Shown: positions 1-11,905, counted from the first letter of the stretch. The stretch is DNA of 64,000 bases from Pseudopyrenochaeta lycopersici (GCA_003313425.1 NHZP01000070.1:1-64000); one strand, 5' to 3'. Made by a program: numbers and translations. Notes: generated from the sequence alone by a model not told the origin.

Positions 1-740
1 CTGATATCGGTGCTTTGTGTATCGATATGTATGAAACCGAGTAGGATCGAACGCATGGATGCGTTATGAATCAACGGCGGCGAGATCTTCTCCGGCGCCA
101 TTCGGAGGCTGTCGCAGGATCAGAAGATGTTCGATCCATTGCAGCTCGGCATCTCCGAACGCCTCGGAAAACCATCTCCTTTGATATTTCGGAACACTGG
201 TAGCTGCCGTGCATGACATATGCACAGCATTAGATTCGGCGGGCGCTGTCCTATCAATGTTGGCAACCCCGGCCACCGTTTTCCGGTTTCATAACAGAGT
301 TTAAGACACATTTCTGGGATTCCAGTTGCCCGCTTTGTTTTAAATGCACACTTGGAGAAGCGATGAGGATGATAAACTCTTACGGCCGCGGTATCTGCAG
401 CTATGCTTGGAAGCGAAGGCTAGGCACACATCCGACGCGTTCACAAACGTCTCAGCAAGCCCCACTTCACTACACCAATAGTGTGTTAGGATCCTGGATC
501 CACAGCTCGGGCTGGCGCCTAACGCTGGGCACCAACCACTCAGAAGCCTCTCTGAGTCCTCTACAGCCTTACACTGTCGCAGTCACGTGACCGCTCGCTT
601 GAGTCGCCACGAAGGCATTTGATATATAGTCTTAGACAATGAACTTTTATGGATCATTGAACTCATAAAAGTATCTTCGATACACTGAAAGCAATACAAC
701 TGTTCTCGCCAACCTTCTGATATTCTTGATCAAGCTACTT
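1..740. other. no gene recognised
   Basis: Only short overlapping open frames are present and none has a recognisable domain. The stretch lies outside the first transposon and may be decayed intergenic DNA. Confidence 0.5.
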
Positions 741-920
741 GTCGCACTGAAGGTGTTAACTGAACAGTGAGAATCATTGGGATATGAGGCACAAAGTTGA
801 GATGGTTTTTGCGATTGTATTTTTGTGTACGACAATGTGTGTCGTCTGTCCAGAAGGGATGGCACAAGTCTCTGAGTCTTTTATGAAGACATCACGTGGA
901 CTGCTAAGCGAACTACTGCC
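741..920 (+). repeat. GTCGCAC-family MITE, copy A
   Basis: The copy begins GTCGCACTG and runs into sequence that matches 50793-50992 in reverse orientation over most of its length, including a short open frame that starts MRHKV in both places. Homology is lost after the shared GCGAACTACTGCC, shortly before the MULE end at 974, so its far terminus is missing or diverged. The short open frame is conserved only because the repeat is shared. I do not call it a gene. Confidence 0.6.
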
Positions 921-973
921 GGCAAATTTCCGCCATACCACTACTTGGCGTAATAATTGCCCATCTACCACTG

Positions 974-3823
974 GGCTGCTGAGATTTGTCCCCCTTTGAG
1001 ATTTGTCCCCGCCGCCAGTGCTAGTGGAAATTATTCACTCAACCTAGCCTAGCGCGTAATCTATGAACGCGACACCGTCGGCACGAAAACAGCGCGTCTT
1101 CGTAGCACGCAGGATCATGCACAGGCGACTGTGGTATTAAGGTTATTATCAGTCGTCTATATTTCAGTATGGAAGATATTACACCTCCTCCAGATCTTAT
1201 TTACGACTCCTATGAAGAAGTATATGAAGCCCTCAAGACTCATGGCATGCAGCATGGCTACGGGTTTGTCCTTAAGCGGAGTAAACCTCACAATTCTAAT
1301 GTTAAAACACGATATTACTATCACTGTGATCGATTCAGAAACTACCAGTCAAGCGCGAAGATACTGAGCACAAGCACACGGTCAACAGGATGTCCTTTAA
1401 GCTTGTCATCTTCAAGGTAAAGCACAACGACCAGTGGAAGCTAGAGGTTCAGGACAAGCATCACAATCACCCTCGATCCATCAACCCTAGCGCGCACAAT
1501 GTTTATCGCAGGCGTACATCAGCACAGAAAGAAGTGATTGAGTCAATGACCCATGCTGGGGCGCGGCCAATGCAGATACTAGCTGCAATTCAAAGGGAAG
1601 ACCAAGACACACTGGTCTCTGCAACCGATATCCGGGGCGAGAGGAAGGCAATTCGGGAGAAAACACTTGAATGGGAGAAGTCCAATGGAGACATTGCTGG
1701 ACGACTTATCTACGGCAGACTGGATATTCGCTGTCAAGAAGGAATAATAACCATGTACAAAATCTCTTCTTCGCCCACCAGAAGCAGGTAGAGCTGCTTC
1801 TCGCCAACCCAGATGTACTCTTGATGGATTGCACCTACCGAACGAACAAGTATAAGCTCCACTGTTGCACATGCTTGGCTGTACCAAGCTACAGACCTTC
1901 TTCTCTGCAGGCTTCTGCTTCCTCAGCAACGAGACGCAAGCAGACTACCACTGGGCAATCGCGAACTTCCTCCTCAAGACAGGGATACAACGACCACGTG
2001 TATTTATCAGCGATCAGGAGGAAGCATTGAAGACGGCAGCTCGCTCGCTACTCCCAGGAGTTCCTCAACTCTTGTGCGTGTGGCATATCAACAAGAACGT
2101 CCAGACGAAGGCCCAACAGACCTGGCGAGACGCCGACGGTAGGACGAAAGAGGAGAAGCAGAAGATCGCCGAACACAGGACTGCGTTCATGAAGCGTTGG
2201 ACTCAGGTATGCCCGCCCCGGCAGCCGGAATACTTTGAACGAAGCGATTCTGTGAACAAATCACTCATAGAACTAACTAGAGCAGCTTGTCTACGCAAAA
2301 AGACCACTGGAGTTCCAGTTCAAGTGGGACGAACTACTTAAAGACTACAACCACCAGCAAGAGCTCTGCAGATACCTGAGAGAGAACCAATACCTCACGC
2401 GCACCGAGTGGGCAGCGGCGTGGACTTCTCATCACCGACACTACAACACGATTACAAGCTCACCTGTTGCAGGAATGCACAAGGTCTTGAAGGACTACCT
2501 CATGACTCCCGAGGTGACTTGCTGCGCGTTGTGGAGAGGATTGGGCAAATGGTTAAGAGTCAATACAACAAATACAGGAAAGAAATAGCCGCTTCCAGGC
2601 ATAGCGTCAAGTTCGGGCACAGACTAGAGTCGATGCCATTCCTGCCTCCCGGCATCCATGATGTCCTGACGCCACCGGCAATCGAGCGGATCAGGCAACA
2701 GGATCTACTGCGCCAGAAAGAGCAGAGACAGCGTCGCGGTGGACATCCTTGTTCAGGCCTTTTCGAGAAAACGAACGGTCTTCCATGTCGCCATACGCTG
2801 CAAGAAGTGACGAGGGCTGGATCAACATTACGACTAAATCATCTCTACGATGACCATTGGCGCTATCAGCGCGAGCAAGGACCGTCTATGCACTTGTCTC
2901 CAAGGCCACATCATTCTGTTCTGGAGCCGCTCACTGCGCAGACAAGAGGTGGACTAAGGAGAAACGAGGCATCAACTCGGCGAGATCCATCAGCTTTCGA
3001 ACGACGCGTGCCGCCTTCTATTCCTCAATTCCAACCTCAACATCAACCCCATGGTCAAACCCTCGCTGAAGCTCTACGACAAGTGAATGCCTCTGTGACC
3101 CTGTCGATTCCCACATCTACAGCAAGTGCAAATCCTGTGACCACCTGTGTGTCTGTATCAATCCCTGCGCCCGCTCCTGTACCTACTCTTGCCTCCCCTC
3201 GTTCGTCTCCGCCTGTTGCTGTTGCTGTGTCCGTTACAGTGGCTTCACCTCCTGCCTGGCGTCCCCCGTCGTTGCAAGAGTTCCTAGCCGATATCGAGAG
3301 TCGACGGTCTCAGCCCGTTCTATATGAATGCAACGACATGATCTCAGCGACTAACTTCTTAACAGAGACGGGGCAGGAAGGGGACCCTGCAGAGTTGGTG
3401 GAAGCGCGGAATATGGCTCCTCGCTACGGAAGGGCTTTTCGCTTCTGTACTCCCACTATGGCCTGGAACTATCACTTTGGAGATATGGAAGCTTTCTATG
3501 CTGAGAGATTTGCGCAAGTTGATGCTCAGAATGCACTTATTAAGACTCATGATATTCCTCCACCGCGGCCTAAGCGTGCTGCAGCAGTGGCAGCTCCAGA
3601 GGCGTGGAAGGCTCTTGGCCCGCGTAAAAGACAACGACGTCAATAGAAAATAAATTGTATCATATGAATAATCTAGCATTAGGATTCCTCTTAGACATCG
3701 AGAATTGGTGCACTTTGATTAGCCGTAATCTATTATTACATTGATTGGTTTTGAGACTAGCGCGGGGGACAAATCTCAAAGGGGGGACAAATCTCAAAAA
3801 CGGGGGGACAAATCTCACTAGCC
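974..3823 (+). mobile_element. Mutator-like (MULE) DNA transposon, decayed
   Basis: The left end reads GGCTGCTGAGATTTGTCC and the right end carries the inverted GACAAATCTCACTAGCC. Both ends consist of tandem copies of a GAGATTTGTCCCCC motif (two at the left, three at the right near 3767-3822). A further single copy at about 4244-4262 could be the true right border. A second copy of the left 318 bp lies at 50474-50791. I see no target-site duplication at either candidate border. Confidence 0.75.
1169..3646 (+). pseudogene. MULE transposase, frameshifted
   Basis: Reading from the ATG at 1169 (MEDITPPPDLIYDSYEE), a FAR1-like N-terminal region leads into a segment with HHNHPRSINPSAHN. A MULE transposase core follows (LLMDCTYRTNKY, then VFISDQEEALKTAA and LLCVWHINKNVQ), and then a SWIM-type zinc site, NGLPCRHTL, near 2770-2800. 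The pieces lie in at least three frames, with breaks near 1340, 1670, 1860 and 2230-2400. A Pro/Ser/Val-rich tail follows. The last 412-codon frame (2408-3646) is open but only covers the C-terminal part. The element is not expected to be autonomous. Some breaks could be introns, but several have no usable splice sites nearby. Confidence 0.75.
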
Positions 3824-4262
3824 CCCCTAATAGGCTGGTAAGATTAGTGTCCCCCCCTCCCCCCTTTGTTTTTAACATTAGTCCACCCGAAAATCGCAAC
3901 TCCGCGCTTCAGTACGCAATTACAGGTCAATGTTAAATATGATTTCTGAATTCTAAATCTATCCTTAAATTCTTAATTCTTAAAGTTATACCCTATTTTA
4001 ACGTAAGAAATTTTAAAAGTAAGGGTAAGGAGATATTTAGAGATAAAGTTTACATCTAACTTACTCTAAATAAGTTCCTAATTTCTACGCGCAATTTAAC
4101 TGTTAGGTGAGCAAATTTTAATACGTTTAAATAGTACTTATAATCCTCTATACTCTAGAGGCTCTTCTAACGTCTACCCAAAACAAAATTTGCCAGTGTT
4201 TGTAAGGAGTTGTATTAGGCTCAAGTTAACATATCGAAATTAAGGGGACAAATCTCACTAGC
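3824..4262. other. AT-rich tail after the MULE right end
   Basis: Strongly AT-rich sequence with no coding frame. It ends at a last copy of the MULE terminal motif (GGGGACAAATCTCACTAGC). It may belong to the MULE, with the repeats at 3767-3822 then being subterminal, or it may be an older RIP-mutated remnant. Confidence 0.4.
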
Positions 4263-4879
4263 GCACGCAATAATGATACAACGATACAATACGGAGAAGA
4301 AGCGGGCCGAAATCCACAGGAGTTGAAAGACCTCCGATTGGTAGATCTAGTCCGACGGATGCACGTTTGCGTTGCACGTGGGAAGATCCGGCGCTAGTCA
4401 CATACAGATTAGCTCTGGCATTGCGATTCGGTGACGTTGCATATGAGCGAGCATCGAAACTTTGCTACCGACGGATGCAACGTGCAGGAAGGACTAAGGC
4501 CGCCATCGGCTTCCGCAGAGTTATGAAGAGAAGGTGCTGAAAGAAGAATCTTGAGGGGCGGAAAACAAGGTTTTTCGGAAGCTTCAGGCTCCGGCTGAGC
4601 TGGTATCGGGATTCCAATAGCTCCACAGTTAGAGCAGGTCAACCTGCACAACACGGACTGGCCCAGAGTCATATGGGACGTCATCGCGGTTAATTCTATC
4701 TACTATCGTGTTCGAAGCGTATCTGAGGCTCTCACAACTATTATCTCGACTTTAATATCACTCCTCTGAGTAGCCTCAGGTTTTCTGCATCACAGCTGGA
4801 TTACTAATACAGTTGCTTCTTGGGGCTCGCTAGAGCATGCCCGGTCTGCGACACTACACAATTTAAATTTGCCATCATC
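4263..4879. other. intergenic, upstream of the SDR
   Basis: No gene recognised. The last part is the presumed promoter of the SDR. Confidence 0.4.
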
Positions 4880-5915
4880 ATGCCTTCATTATCAAGTTCC
4901 TGGACGCAGTTCTTTCCACCAAAGCCGCAATTCACCGATAAAAATATCTCGGACCTGAGAGGCCAAGTTTATATCGTTACAGGCTCCAACACCGGTATTG
5001 GGAAGGAGCTTGCTAGAATACTCTACTCGAAGAACGCCAAAGTCTACGTTGCCGCACGTTCAGAGAAAAAGGCTGAGGAAGCTATAGAGGATATCGCGAA
5101 GTCTGCACCAGCATCAAAAGGGTCCCTTGTTTTTCTCAGCCTTGACCTGAGCGATCTCAACAAGGTTAAAAAAGCGGCGAAGACCTTCCTTGCGCAAGAA
5201 CAGAAACTCAACGTTCTCTTCAACAATGCGGGACTCATGGCGACAGACCCGCTCACTAAGACTGCGCAGGGCTATGAAATGGCTCTTGGTGTAAATTGTG
5301 TCGGTACCTTCCTCTTTACGAAACTGCTCACCCCAACGCTTGTCACGACGGCAAAGACGGCGCCATCTGGCTCTGTCCGTGTCATTTGGCTCTCTTCGTT
5401 TGGTCTCGAGCTTTTGCGAAACCGGCCATTGGCATTTCCCTGGACAATCTGGACTATCGTATCCCAACGCCGTCCACTGATCGATACGGCATCAGCAAGT
5501 GTGGTTCCTGGGCACAGGGCGTTGAATTGCCAGACGTTATAAGGCGGATGGAATCATCAGCCTCCCTATTAATCCTGGAAATCTTACCCTCAGAGCTTGC
5601 AAGAGATCAACCCACTTCGTTGAAGATTGCGGCGAGGGTTCTGGGATATCCGCCGCCTATGGGAGCCTGCACAGAGTTATGGGCAGGATTGTCCCCAGAG
5701 GTCACTATGGAGAAATCTGGGAGCTGGGGTAATCCTCTTTCTAGGGCTCGTTTATAATGGCAAAGAGCTAACTATCTATAGTCGTTCCATTTGGGAGATT
5801 CTACCCGCTGCGTGCGGACCTTGTCGAGGCAACCAAGACCGAGGCGGAAGGGGGTACTGGAGGATGTCAAAAGTTTTGGGAATGGTGCGAGGATGAAGTG
5901 AAGGAGTATTTGTAG
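4880..5915 (+). pseudogene. short-chain dehydrogenase/reductase, three frameshifts
   Basis: The start is ATG 4880 (MPSLSSSWTQFFPP), which fits the usual N-terminus better than the in-frame ATG at 4820. Family motifs in order are the cofactor site TGSNTGIG (residues about 34-41), LDLSD, NNAG and the catalytic YGISK. The reading frame changes near 5418 (one base missing), near 5530 (one base missing in TTG-CCAGACG) and near 5588 (one extra C). An intron at 5729-5781 (53 nt) joins to the last exon, which ends with TAG at 5913-5915. Without the shifts the protein would be about 330 residues, the usual length. It resembles the fungal retinol/estradiol-dehydrogenase-like SDRs. Role in the cluster is inferred: reduction of a keto group. 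The three small indels make it a pseudogene unless they are sequencing errors. Confidence 0.8.
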
Positions 5916-5999
5916 TTTTTTACCAGAGATCTTGACTCGTATCTTGCTCTGGAGAGGCCGACTGGGATGGATAAGTAGCTTCTAATCATAGGTCGGAGT

Positions 6000-6117
6000 A
6001 GTCCGTTGAAACAGTTCAACTGACTGAACTGACTGCCAAGACTCAGTCAGTCCGTTTGCAGGAATCTGGCAGCCCGTCAGTTTAAAAGGTCTCAAACGGA
6101 CTGTTTCAACGGACTGA
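6000..6117. repeat. hairpin-forming left subterminal region of hAT-1
   Basis: AGTCCGTTGAAACAGT near 6000 is repeated as its exact reverse complement near 6102-6117, with ACTGACTG repeats between them. It could be a subterminal structure or an inserted small MITE. Confidence 0.5.
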
Positions 6118-6479
6118 TTGAGTGTTTTATGTATATATACATGTGCGGTAGTAAGACCGTAACTATGATGATGTTCGCCGCCCCGGCCATAGTAGAGCAG
6201 TGGCTAAATAGTGGCTGGTGCACAATGCAACCAATCAGAAGCCGTTATCCAAGCGTTTTAGCCACAGATCCTTTCATTGACCCTGAATCCGCGGCGTGTT
6301 GCATTGTTTACATCCCTAATACCATGCGATATAGCCAACGACAACGCGTCAACCTTGCTTTCTGAATCCCCGACCGATCCTACAGCACCTTCTAGTATTG
6401 CTCCGTCAAACAGCGCCCAAAATATTGCCTCGGAGAATTGCGCCAATCCTATCAACTCTACGAACGACGATGCTAATGA

Positions 6480-8761
6480 TGAAGCCTGGGCTAGATTTCC
6501 GTGGGTTCAATTCCCTGGCTAAGGGAAGCCAAATCATTGAAAGCGACCGCGTACGTCATGGGTTTGGGATGAAGGATTTAGGATCCAACACATGAAGAAG
6601 GGCACAGTCGTTTCGGTTTGCAAGCTGTGCGTGCAGCAAAAGCGCTCGCCGGCTACGCGATATGAGGACACAGGAGGCACAAAGAATATGGCAGACCACC
6701 TTCAGGAGAAGCACTCAATCGACAAGAATGGGCCTATAAGAAACGCAAGCACGAAGCGTTTATGAAAAGCGGTAAATCAGCTGAGCAGGCGCAACGCAAT
6801 CGAAAAGTTGAGGGCTTTAAACCACGAAACTTCAAACGGTCTTTCATTCGCTGGGTAGCTTATAATAACATTGCGTTCATTCAAATGAGGGCGAGACATT
6901 TAAAGACATGATGTTACAGGCAAATCCAGAGCTTGAACAGGCCGGCTGTTTACCGTGTGCAAAGACTGTAAAGGAGTGGATAGCGGCTGACTTTCATAAG
7001 TTCCGACATAAAGCAGCAGAAGTCCTTGCCTATATACCCTATAACCTCCATTTTACATTTGATTTGTAGTCTGCGGATCACGGCCTAGGGTTGAACGGTA
7101 TCTTTGTCCACTGGCTGGATGAGGATGGTAAAAAGCGTAAGCTCTTGCTATCGTTGCCAGAAATTGACGAGAGCCGTACAGGCGAGAATATTGCGAAGGG
7201 GGTTGCAAAGATTATTCAAGAATGGAGGCTTGAGGATCGAATTGGATATGTCGTGATTGACAACGCTACAAATAACAATGGCTGTATGGATCACCTAGGC
7301 TAGCAGTTCAACTTTGATGGCAGCGAACGCCGCTTGCGATATATTTGCCATATTCTCAACTTTGTGGCAACGGCTATTATGTACGGCCGCGACCTCAAGG
7401 CGTTTAAGGATACGGAAGAATTTGAAAATATTGAAGTTATCGCCGAACAACTTCAACGCTGGCGCGATACTGGGCCCCTAGGTAAGCTTCGTAATCTTAT
7501 TATGTGGATTATTGATAAGCACGCTGACGGTCAAAGGCTTCGCAATTTCACTCAGCTAAAGAAAGAGCTTGATGAGAACGGCCCCGCACCACCTCCGCTT
7601 GTTGACAAGCCTAATAGCAAACGCCAACGACGACTTCATGTTAGCCTTAAACGCCCTGGCGATACGCGCTGGAACTCCTATTATTTCGCATATGAAGCAG
7701 ACAACGATCTCCGCTACGTTATTGACGAATACTACTTTCGAGAGGCTCGCAAATACGCTCAGGCCATTGAGCAGGTGGCTGAGAAGGATCGCCTTCGAGG
7801 TCCTAATAAGAACCAGATCAAGGAACCTGAGCCACCAGTCCCTGTCACTGATTCCCCTTACACCAGACGACTGGCCCGTAATCATGCAATATATGGAGGT
7901 TTTAAAGCCGATTATGGTGGCTCCGAAGAAGGCCGAAGGCAATCCTAGAGAGGGCCGCAATGATATGTTGTGGGAGCTTTTACCAACATTCGAATCACCC
8001 CTCCGCCACCTTGAAAGTAAGGCTACTGAATATGAATCTTACATCGACCGAGAACAATTCCATCGACAGTACGGAAATGGACATGTTCGAACATCTCAGA
8101 ATCCATATCCAGCAAGGCTGGCAGAGGCTCCATACCTATTACGAAAAGCTTGATGAGACGCCTATTATTATTGCTGCCTTCGTTCTCCATCCTGCTTATC
8201 GAATTGAGAAGCTTAAGCAGCTTTGGAGCCATAAGCCAGAGTGGGTGGAGAAATGGCTGCCCAAATTTCAACAGATCTGGCAATATTATAAACGGCTTGA
8301 TTTAGGCGTTAAGCGCCATCTATACGCCGCTGCAAGCCAGCAGCAAACACGTCATGACTCGCTTACCGCCTTCCTTGCAGATGATGTTGAGTTTTTAGGC
8401 CCATATCCAGATCTCACGCAAGAGGAAGCAGACCCAGCGGCATGGCTTGACGCCAGCGAGACAATCCTAACAACTATGATGAAATGGACGAGTTCCAGCA
8501 GGCTAGCGACCGCGGCTTTGCCTTTGTACAGGACCCTATTCAATTCTGGATTGAAAATAAATATCGTTGGCCTCACGTCTCGCGGATGGCGCTTGAAATC
8601 TACGGAATCCCACCCAGCGAAGCTGACAACGAACGCCTCTATAGTCAGACCGGCGATATGGTGACGAAGAAGCGTGGCCGGCTTAAGGCAAACACCATCG
8701 GAGCAGCTCAGTGTCTGCGGCAGTGGAATCAGGATAGGATCATCGAGTGGAAGTACGTTTA
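6480..8761 (+). pseudogene. hAT-1 transposase, broken by stops and frameshifts
   Basis: A BED-type zinc finger region (TSWVWDEGFRI, VSVCKLCVQQK, then MADHLQEKHS) lies at about 6560-6730. The RNase H-like core follows with IGYVVIDNATNNN, RYICHILNFVA and PGDTRWNSYY. The hAT C-terminal dimerisation region ends it (WPHVSRMALEIYGIPPSEAD, then ERLYSQTGDMV) at about 8560-8700. In-frame stops occur in the BED region and at 7301-7303, and the frame changes near 7850, 8100 and 8480. The parts are in the right order for one protein, so this is one decayed gene rather than several. Confidence 0.75.
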
Positions 8762-9163
8762 AACACCTTACTAAACGCCTAGTGTGACTAACCAAGCAGG
8801 TTATAACCTCCGTTACTTTACGTACCTCATCCATGGCCACATCATCCTTGGAGGAGACCTCCGTTAGGGCCGAACATGCGTACAATGTCTCACCACGTCA
8901 CATTCAGCGCGGATAGTGGATATTTGGTGTTGGCAAGCAAGAAGGGCAACTGGGTAGGCCGTTGAGCACTGTACAAAGCCTCCCCACCATGCCAAGGCTC
9001 ACGATGCTTGGCAAAACCAAAGGATATTTATGTATATATAATTAGCCAGTCCGGTTCAGTTTGGACCTCTGAAACTGACGGTTCTTGGCAGTCCGTCCTC
9101 AAAAATGAGCAGTCCGTCCGTTTAGTGCCAGTTGAACGGACTGACGGACTACTCCGATCTATG

Positions 9164-9732
9164 CTGCCAAGTCACGCGACAAAAGAGTGTTTCATGGGAA
9201 GGTGTCAGATAACATGCGTTATCTGGTGCGATAGGTTATAATTGAACGAGATAATCGATTGGTGGTCAAAAATATGATTATTGTATTTGTCTTGTTTTTG
9301 TTCTTTGCTATTTTCCTTTTATGTAGTGCGTGTGTGCCAAGTGGTTACACCCGAGCCTTGTACTACAATGCAGTATGGGTACCCTCGCTGCTTCTATCTG
9401 ACAGAAGGTTACCAAGCAAAAATGATCGCCACGATCATTTTCCGAAACAACGCAGTCTATTTTAGCCCAATATTGGTCTTACAGTACCACGGAGCTGGCC
9501 ATACAAGTGCTGGACCCGAATTGATCGGCTACTGTAAGGGCAGCCTCGAGTCGGAGCCGCGTATGATTGGCCGTGAAGCCGAACGCCCAAGGTCGATTCA
9601 TTTCACCGTTTTTTTTTGCATCTTCAGTGAAAGTACAACTCCCATCCTTAAAGACTACCGGCTTAAATCTCTTGTCATTTCTGGTTGAATAGTCAAAGCA
9701 AACCCGAAGATATCGACGCCGAAAACGCCGAA
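9164..9732. other. upstream region of the P450; one unassigned open frame
   Basis: A 135-codon open frame at 9281-9688 (+) has a hydrophobic N-terminus (CFCSLLFSFYVV) but no domain I recognise. I treat it as unassigned rather than as a gene. The final part should hold the P450 promoter. Confidence 0.35.
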
Positions 9733-11632
9733 ATGATTACAGCACTCAACCATTTTGAATTCCAGGCACTGTTCCGACAATGCATCTTATATGTTTGGAT
9801 AGCCTTGGTTTTGGTCAGTTAAGCGCGGAAATGTTGCCATAGAGCACCTGCATGTTTATTTACGTGCATGGCTAACGAGACATTTTTCTATCTCAACAGG
9901 CAGCAATCTACCAAACCGCAGCAATACTACATAATCTATTCATACACCCTCTAAGAAAGTTTCCTGGACCCATCGCGCATCGCGTTTCGCGGCTACCATG
10001 GGCATACATGCATGCCCGTGGCCAACAAGCGTTTCGAACTGAACAACTGCACGCGAAGTATGGCCCCGTCGTCAGTCATCTGCTTGGACTGGACTGGACT
10101 GGATTTTAAGATCAGTCCAGTCCAGTCCAGTTTCCTATAGGGGTTTAACGCCTTCCTAATGCACTTAGCGACTTCCTAATGTGCTTAGCGGTGCGCCACT
10201 CCAGTCCGGTCCGGTCCAGTCCAAGCAGATCACTGCCCGTCGTTCGCATCAGTCCAAACCATCTTTCTTTCACAGACCCTCAGGCATGGAAGGATATATA
10301 CGCATACCGTCCGGGTGGTGAGATGGCGAAAGCGGATCAAATCTTTCGCCCGGTGAAGGGTGTGACTAGCTCGATTCTCAATGCGGATCATGAAGAGCAT
10401 GCCAAGATTCGACGTGCTCTGGCGCATGGGTTCTCGGACGCTTCGATGCGTGCGCAGGAGCCGCTGATTGCAAATTACGTGAAGCTGTTGTTGACGAGGT
10501 TGAAACATCAGATTGCGGATGGCAAGAGTGTACAGAACATTGCTGCGTGGTACAATTGGACTACATTTGATTTAGTGAGCGACTTGGTGTTTGGGGAGTC
10601 GTTTCATTGCCTCGAGACGATAGGGTATCACCCATGGGTGGCCTATATTCTGAAAGCCGTCAAGTTTCACGCCGTCATCCAAGCGCTGAGCTACAGTGGG
10701 CTTGGGATTGTGGTGCAAATGTTGCATGCGCTGGGCGGGTTCCTGGCACTTGGCAAAATCCAACAGTACACCAACAGCATGCTGGTGTCACGGCTCGGAA
10801 TGGGCAAAGGCCGCAACGATCTCTTCGAGGGCCTCGCTAAAAAGCAAGAGGAACTAAATCTCTCATTTGAAAAATTGAGCCGCAATGCCGTGGTTTTGCT
10901 CCTTGCGGGGTCGGAAACGACGGCCACAACCCTTTCTGGAGCAACTTACTTTCTGCTTTCGCATCCAGAAGTCCTCTATCGATTGAAGGGAGAGATCCGT
11001 TCCAGTTTCTCCAGTTCAGAGGAGATTACGATTTCTTCTGTCGGCAAGTGTTCTTATTTGCTCGCGGTTCTTAACGAGACGTTAAGGCGCTATCCCCCGC
11101 TCACTGCTGGAGGGATTCGGGTTGTGCCGGTTGGAGGTGCAAAAATCGCTGGACACTTCGTTCCTCAAGGAGTAAGTACTTTGAATCGAGGTCGCACTAG
11201 CTAATGTGTCCAGACTCTCGTCGAAATCCAACACTGGTCCGTAAATCACAGCACAGACAACTGGAAAGACCCTTGGGTATTCCGACCGGAACGCTTCTTG
11301 TCAGGATCTAGAGACGCGATTGAAAAAATTGATAAACTTGATGCTGTCCAAGCGTTCAGCGTGGGTCCGCGCAATTGCATTGGCAGGAAGTACGTGCTCC
11401 TTTCGGCTTGCAGTTGTACCCTACTCTAGAATGCTCAAATGTCTAACAAGTACTTAGCCTTGCGTACCAGGAAATGCGTCTTATTCTTGCCAACATTATT
11501 TACAACTTCGACTTAGAGTTGGAGGCGGATAGTCGAGGATGGATTGGGCGACAAAGGGCGTTCAATGTGTGGGACCGCGGACCGTTGAATGTGAGGTTGC
11601 ATCCTCGTGTAGAAGAAGGCCCATCCTCTTGA
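9733..11632 (+). pseudogene. cytochrome P450 monooxygenase gene, disrupted by a MITE
   Basis: The start is ATG 9733 (MITALNHFEFQALF), followed by a hydrophobic membrane anchor (ILYVWIALVLV). Introns at 9814-9899, 11172-11213 and 11390-11457 all keep frame. Motifs are the proline-rich hinge (HPLRKFPGP), I-helix AGSETTAT (about residue 305), ETLRR for ExxR (about 362), RPERF and the heme loop FSVGPRNCIG with the ligand Cys at about residue 449. The stop is TGA 11630-11632. Without the insertion at 10073-10235 and its duplicated 8 bp, the exons give about 510 residues with no other lesion. The insertion brings an in-frame TAA soon after GPVV, and it also supplies an ATG at 10179 in frame with the rest. 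The N-terminus is reminiscent of isotrichodermin-C15-hydroxylase-like fungal P450s (inference). It is likely a cluster tailoring oxidase. Confidence 0.88.
10073..10235. mobile_element. hAT-type MITE inside the P450 coding exon
   Basis: 163 bp with inverted ends CAGTCATCTGCTTGGACTGG and the complement of CAGTGATCTGCTTGGACTGG. It is flanked on both sides by CCCGTCGT (10065-10072 and 10236-10243), a perfect 8-bp target duplication as hAT transposases make. GGACT repeats fill the ends, and TTCCTAATG...CTTAGCG is duplicated inside. There is no coding capacity. Element plus duplication is 171 bp, a multiple of three. Confidence 0.92.
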
Positions 11633-11666
11633 ATTTACTTCTTAGCTCAAGTTTATAGGCTGAGGT

Positions 11667-11697
11667 CATAGGTCGGGGTAGTCCGTTGAAACAGTTT
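11667..11697 (+). repeat. fragment of the hAT-1 left end
   Basis: CATAGGTCGGGGTAGTCCGT and the next 11 bases match the hAT-1 left terminus at 5987 except for one base. It is cut directly by the MITE that starts at 11698. Confidence 0.7.
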
Positions 11698-11905
11698 GTC
11701 GCACTGTACGTGTGTGTTAAACGAACAGTGAAAATGGTGGAAGAAAACGAGGCACAAATATGAGGTGAATGTATTGTGATTCTGTATGTGTGCGATAGTA
11801 TTGAAAAAAAGGGACTTTTTTTTTGGATGAAGACATGAAGATAGATCTTTTTATCTGTCTCATAACGTAAACACGTAGCGAGTCGGCCAACTAAGCGAGT
11901 CGGCC
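11698..11905 (+). repeat. GTCGCAC-family MITE, copy B
   Basis: It starts GTCGCACTGTACGTGTGTGT, followed by GAACAGTGAAAATGG, which matches the complement of the copy at 63196-63419. The right border is uncertain. GAGTCGGCCA occurs twice near 11880-11910. Confidence 0.6.

Larger units (their letters stand above)
5987..9163 (+). mobile_element. hAT-type DNA transposon hAT-1, decayed
   Basis: The inverted ends are CATAGGTCGGAGTAGTCCGT at the left and the complement of CATAGATCGGAGTAGTCCGT at the right. Subterminal regions are full of short CAGTCCGTT/ACTGACTG repeats. The interior encodes a BED/hAT transposase. I see no matching 8-bp duplication. A fragment of the left end recurs at 11667-11697. 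Confidence 0.75.

Noticed and set aside
784..999. 71-codon frame starting MRHKV, also seen near 50949 on the minus strand
   Set aside because: Shared only because both lie in the same MITE family. The frame differs after about 45 codons and has no known domain.
9281..9688. 135-codon frame with a signal-like N-terminus upstream of the P450
   Set aside because: No homology recognised, no conserved partner, and it lies between a hAT end and a promoter. Not called as a gene.
10179..11204. P450 starting at ATG 10179 as the natural gene
   Set aside because: That ATG lies inside the MITE. The proper N-terminus with membrane anchor is found at 9733-10072.
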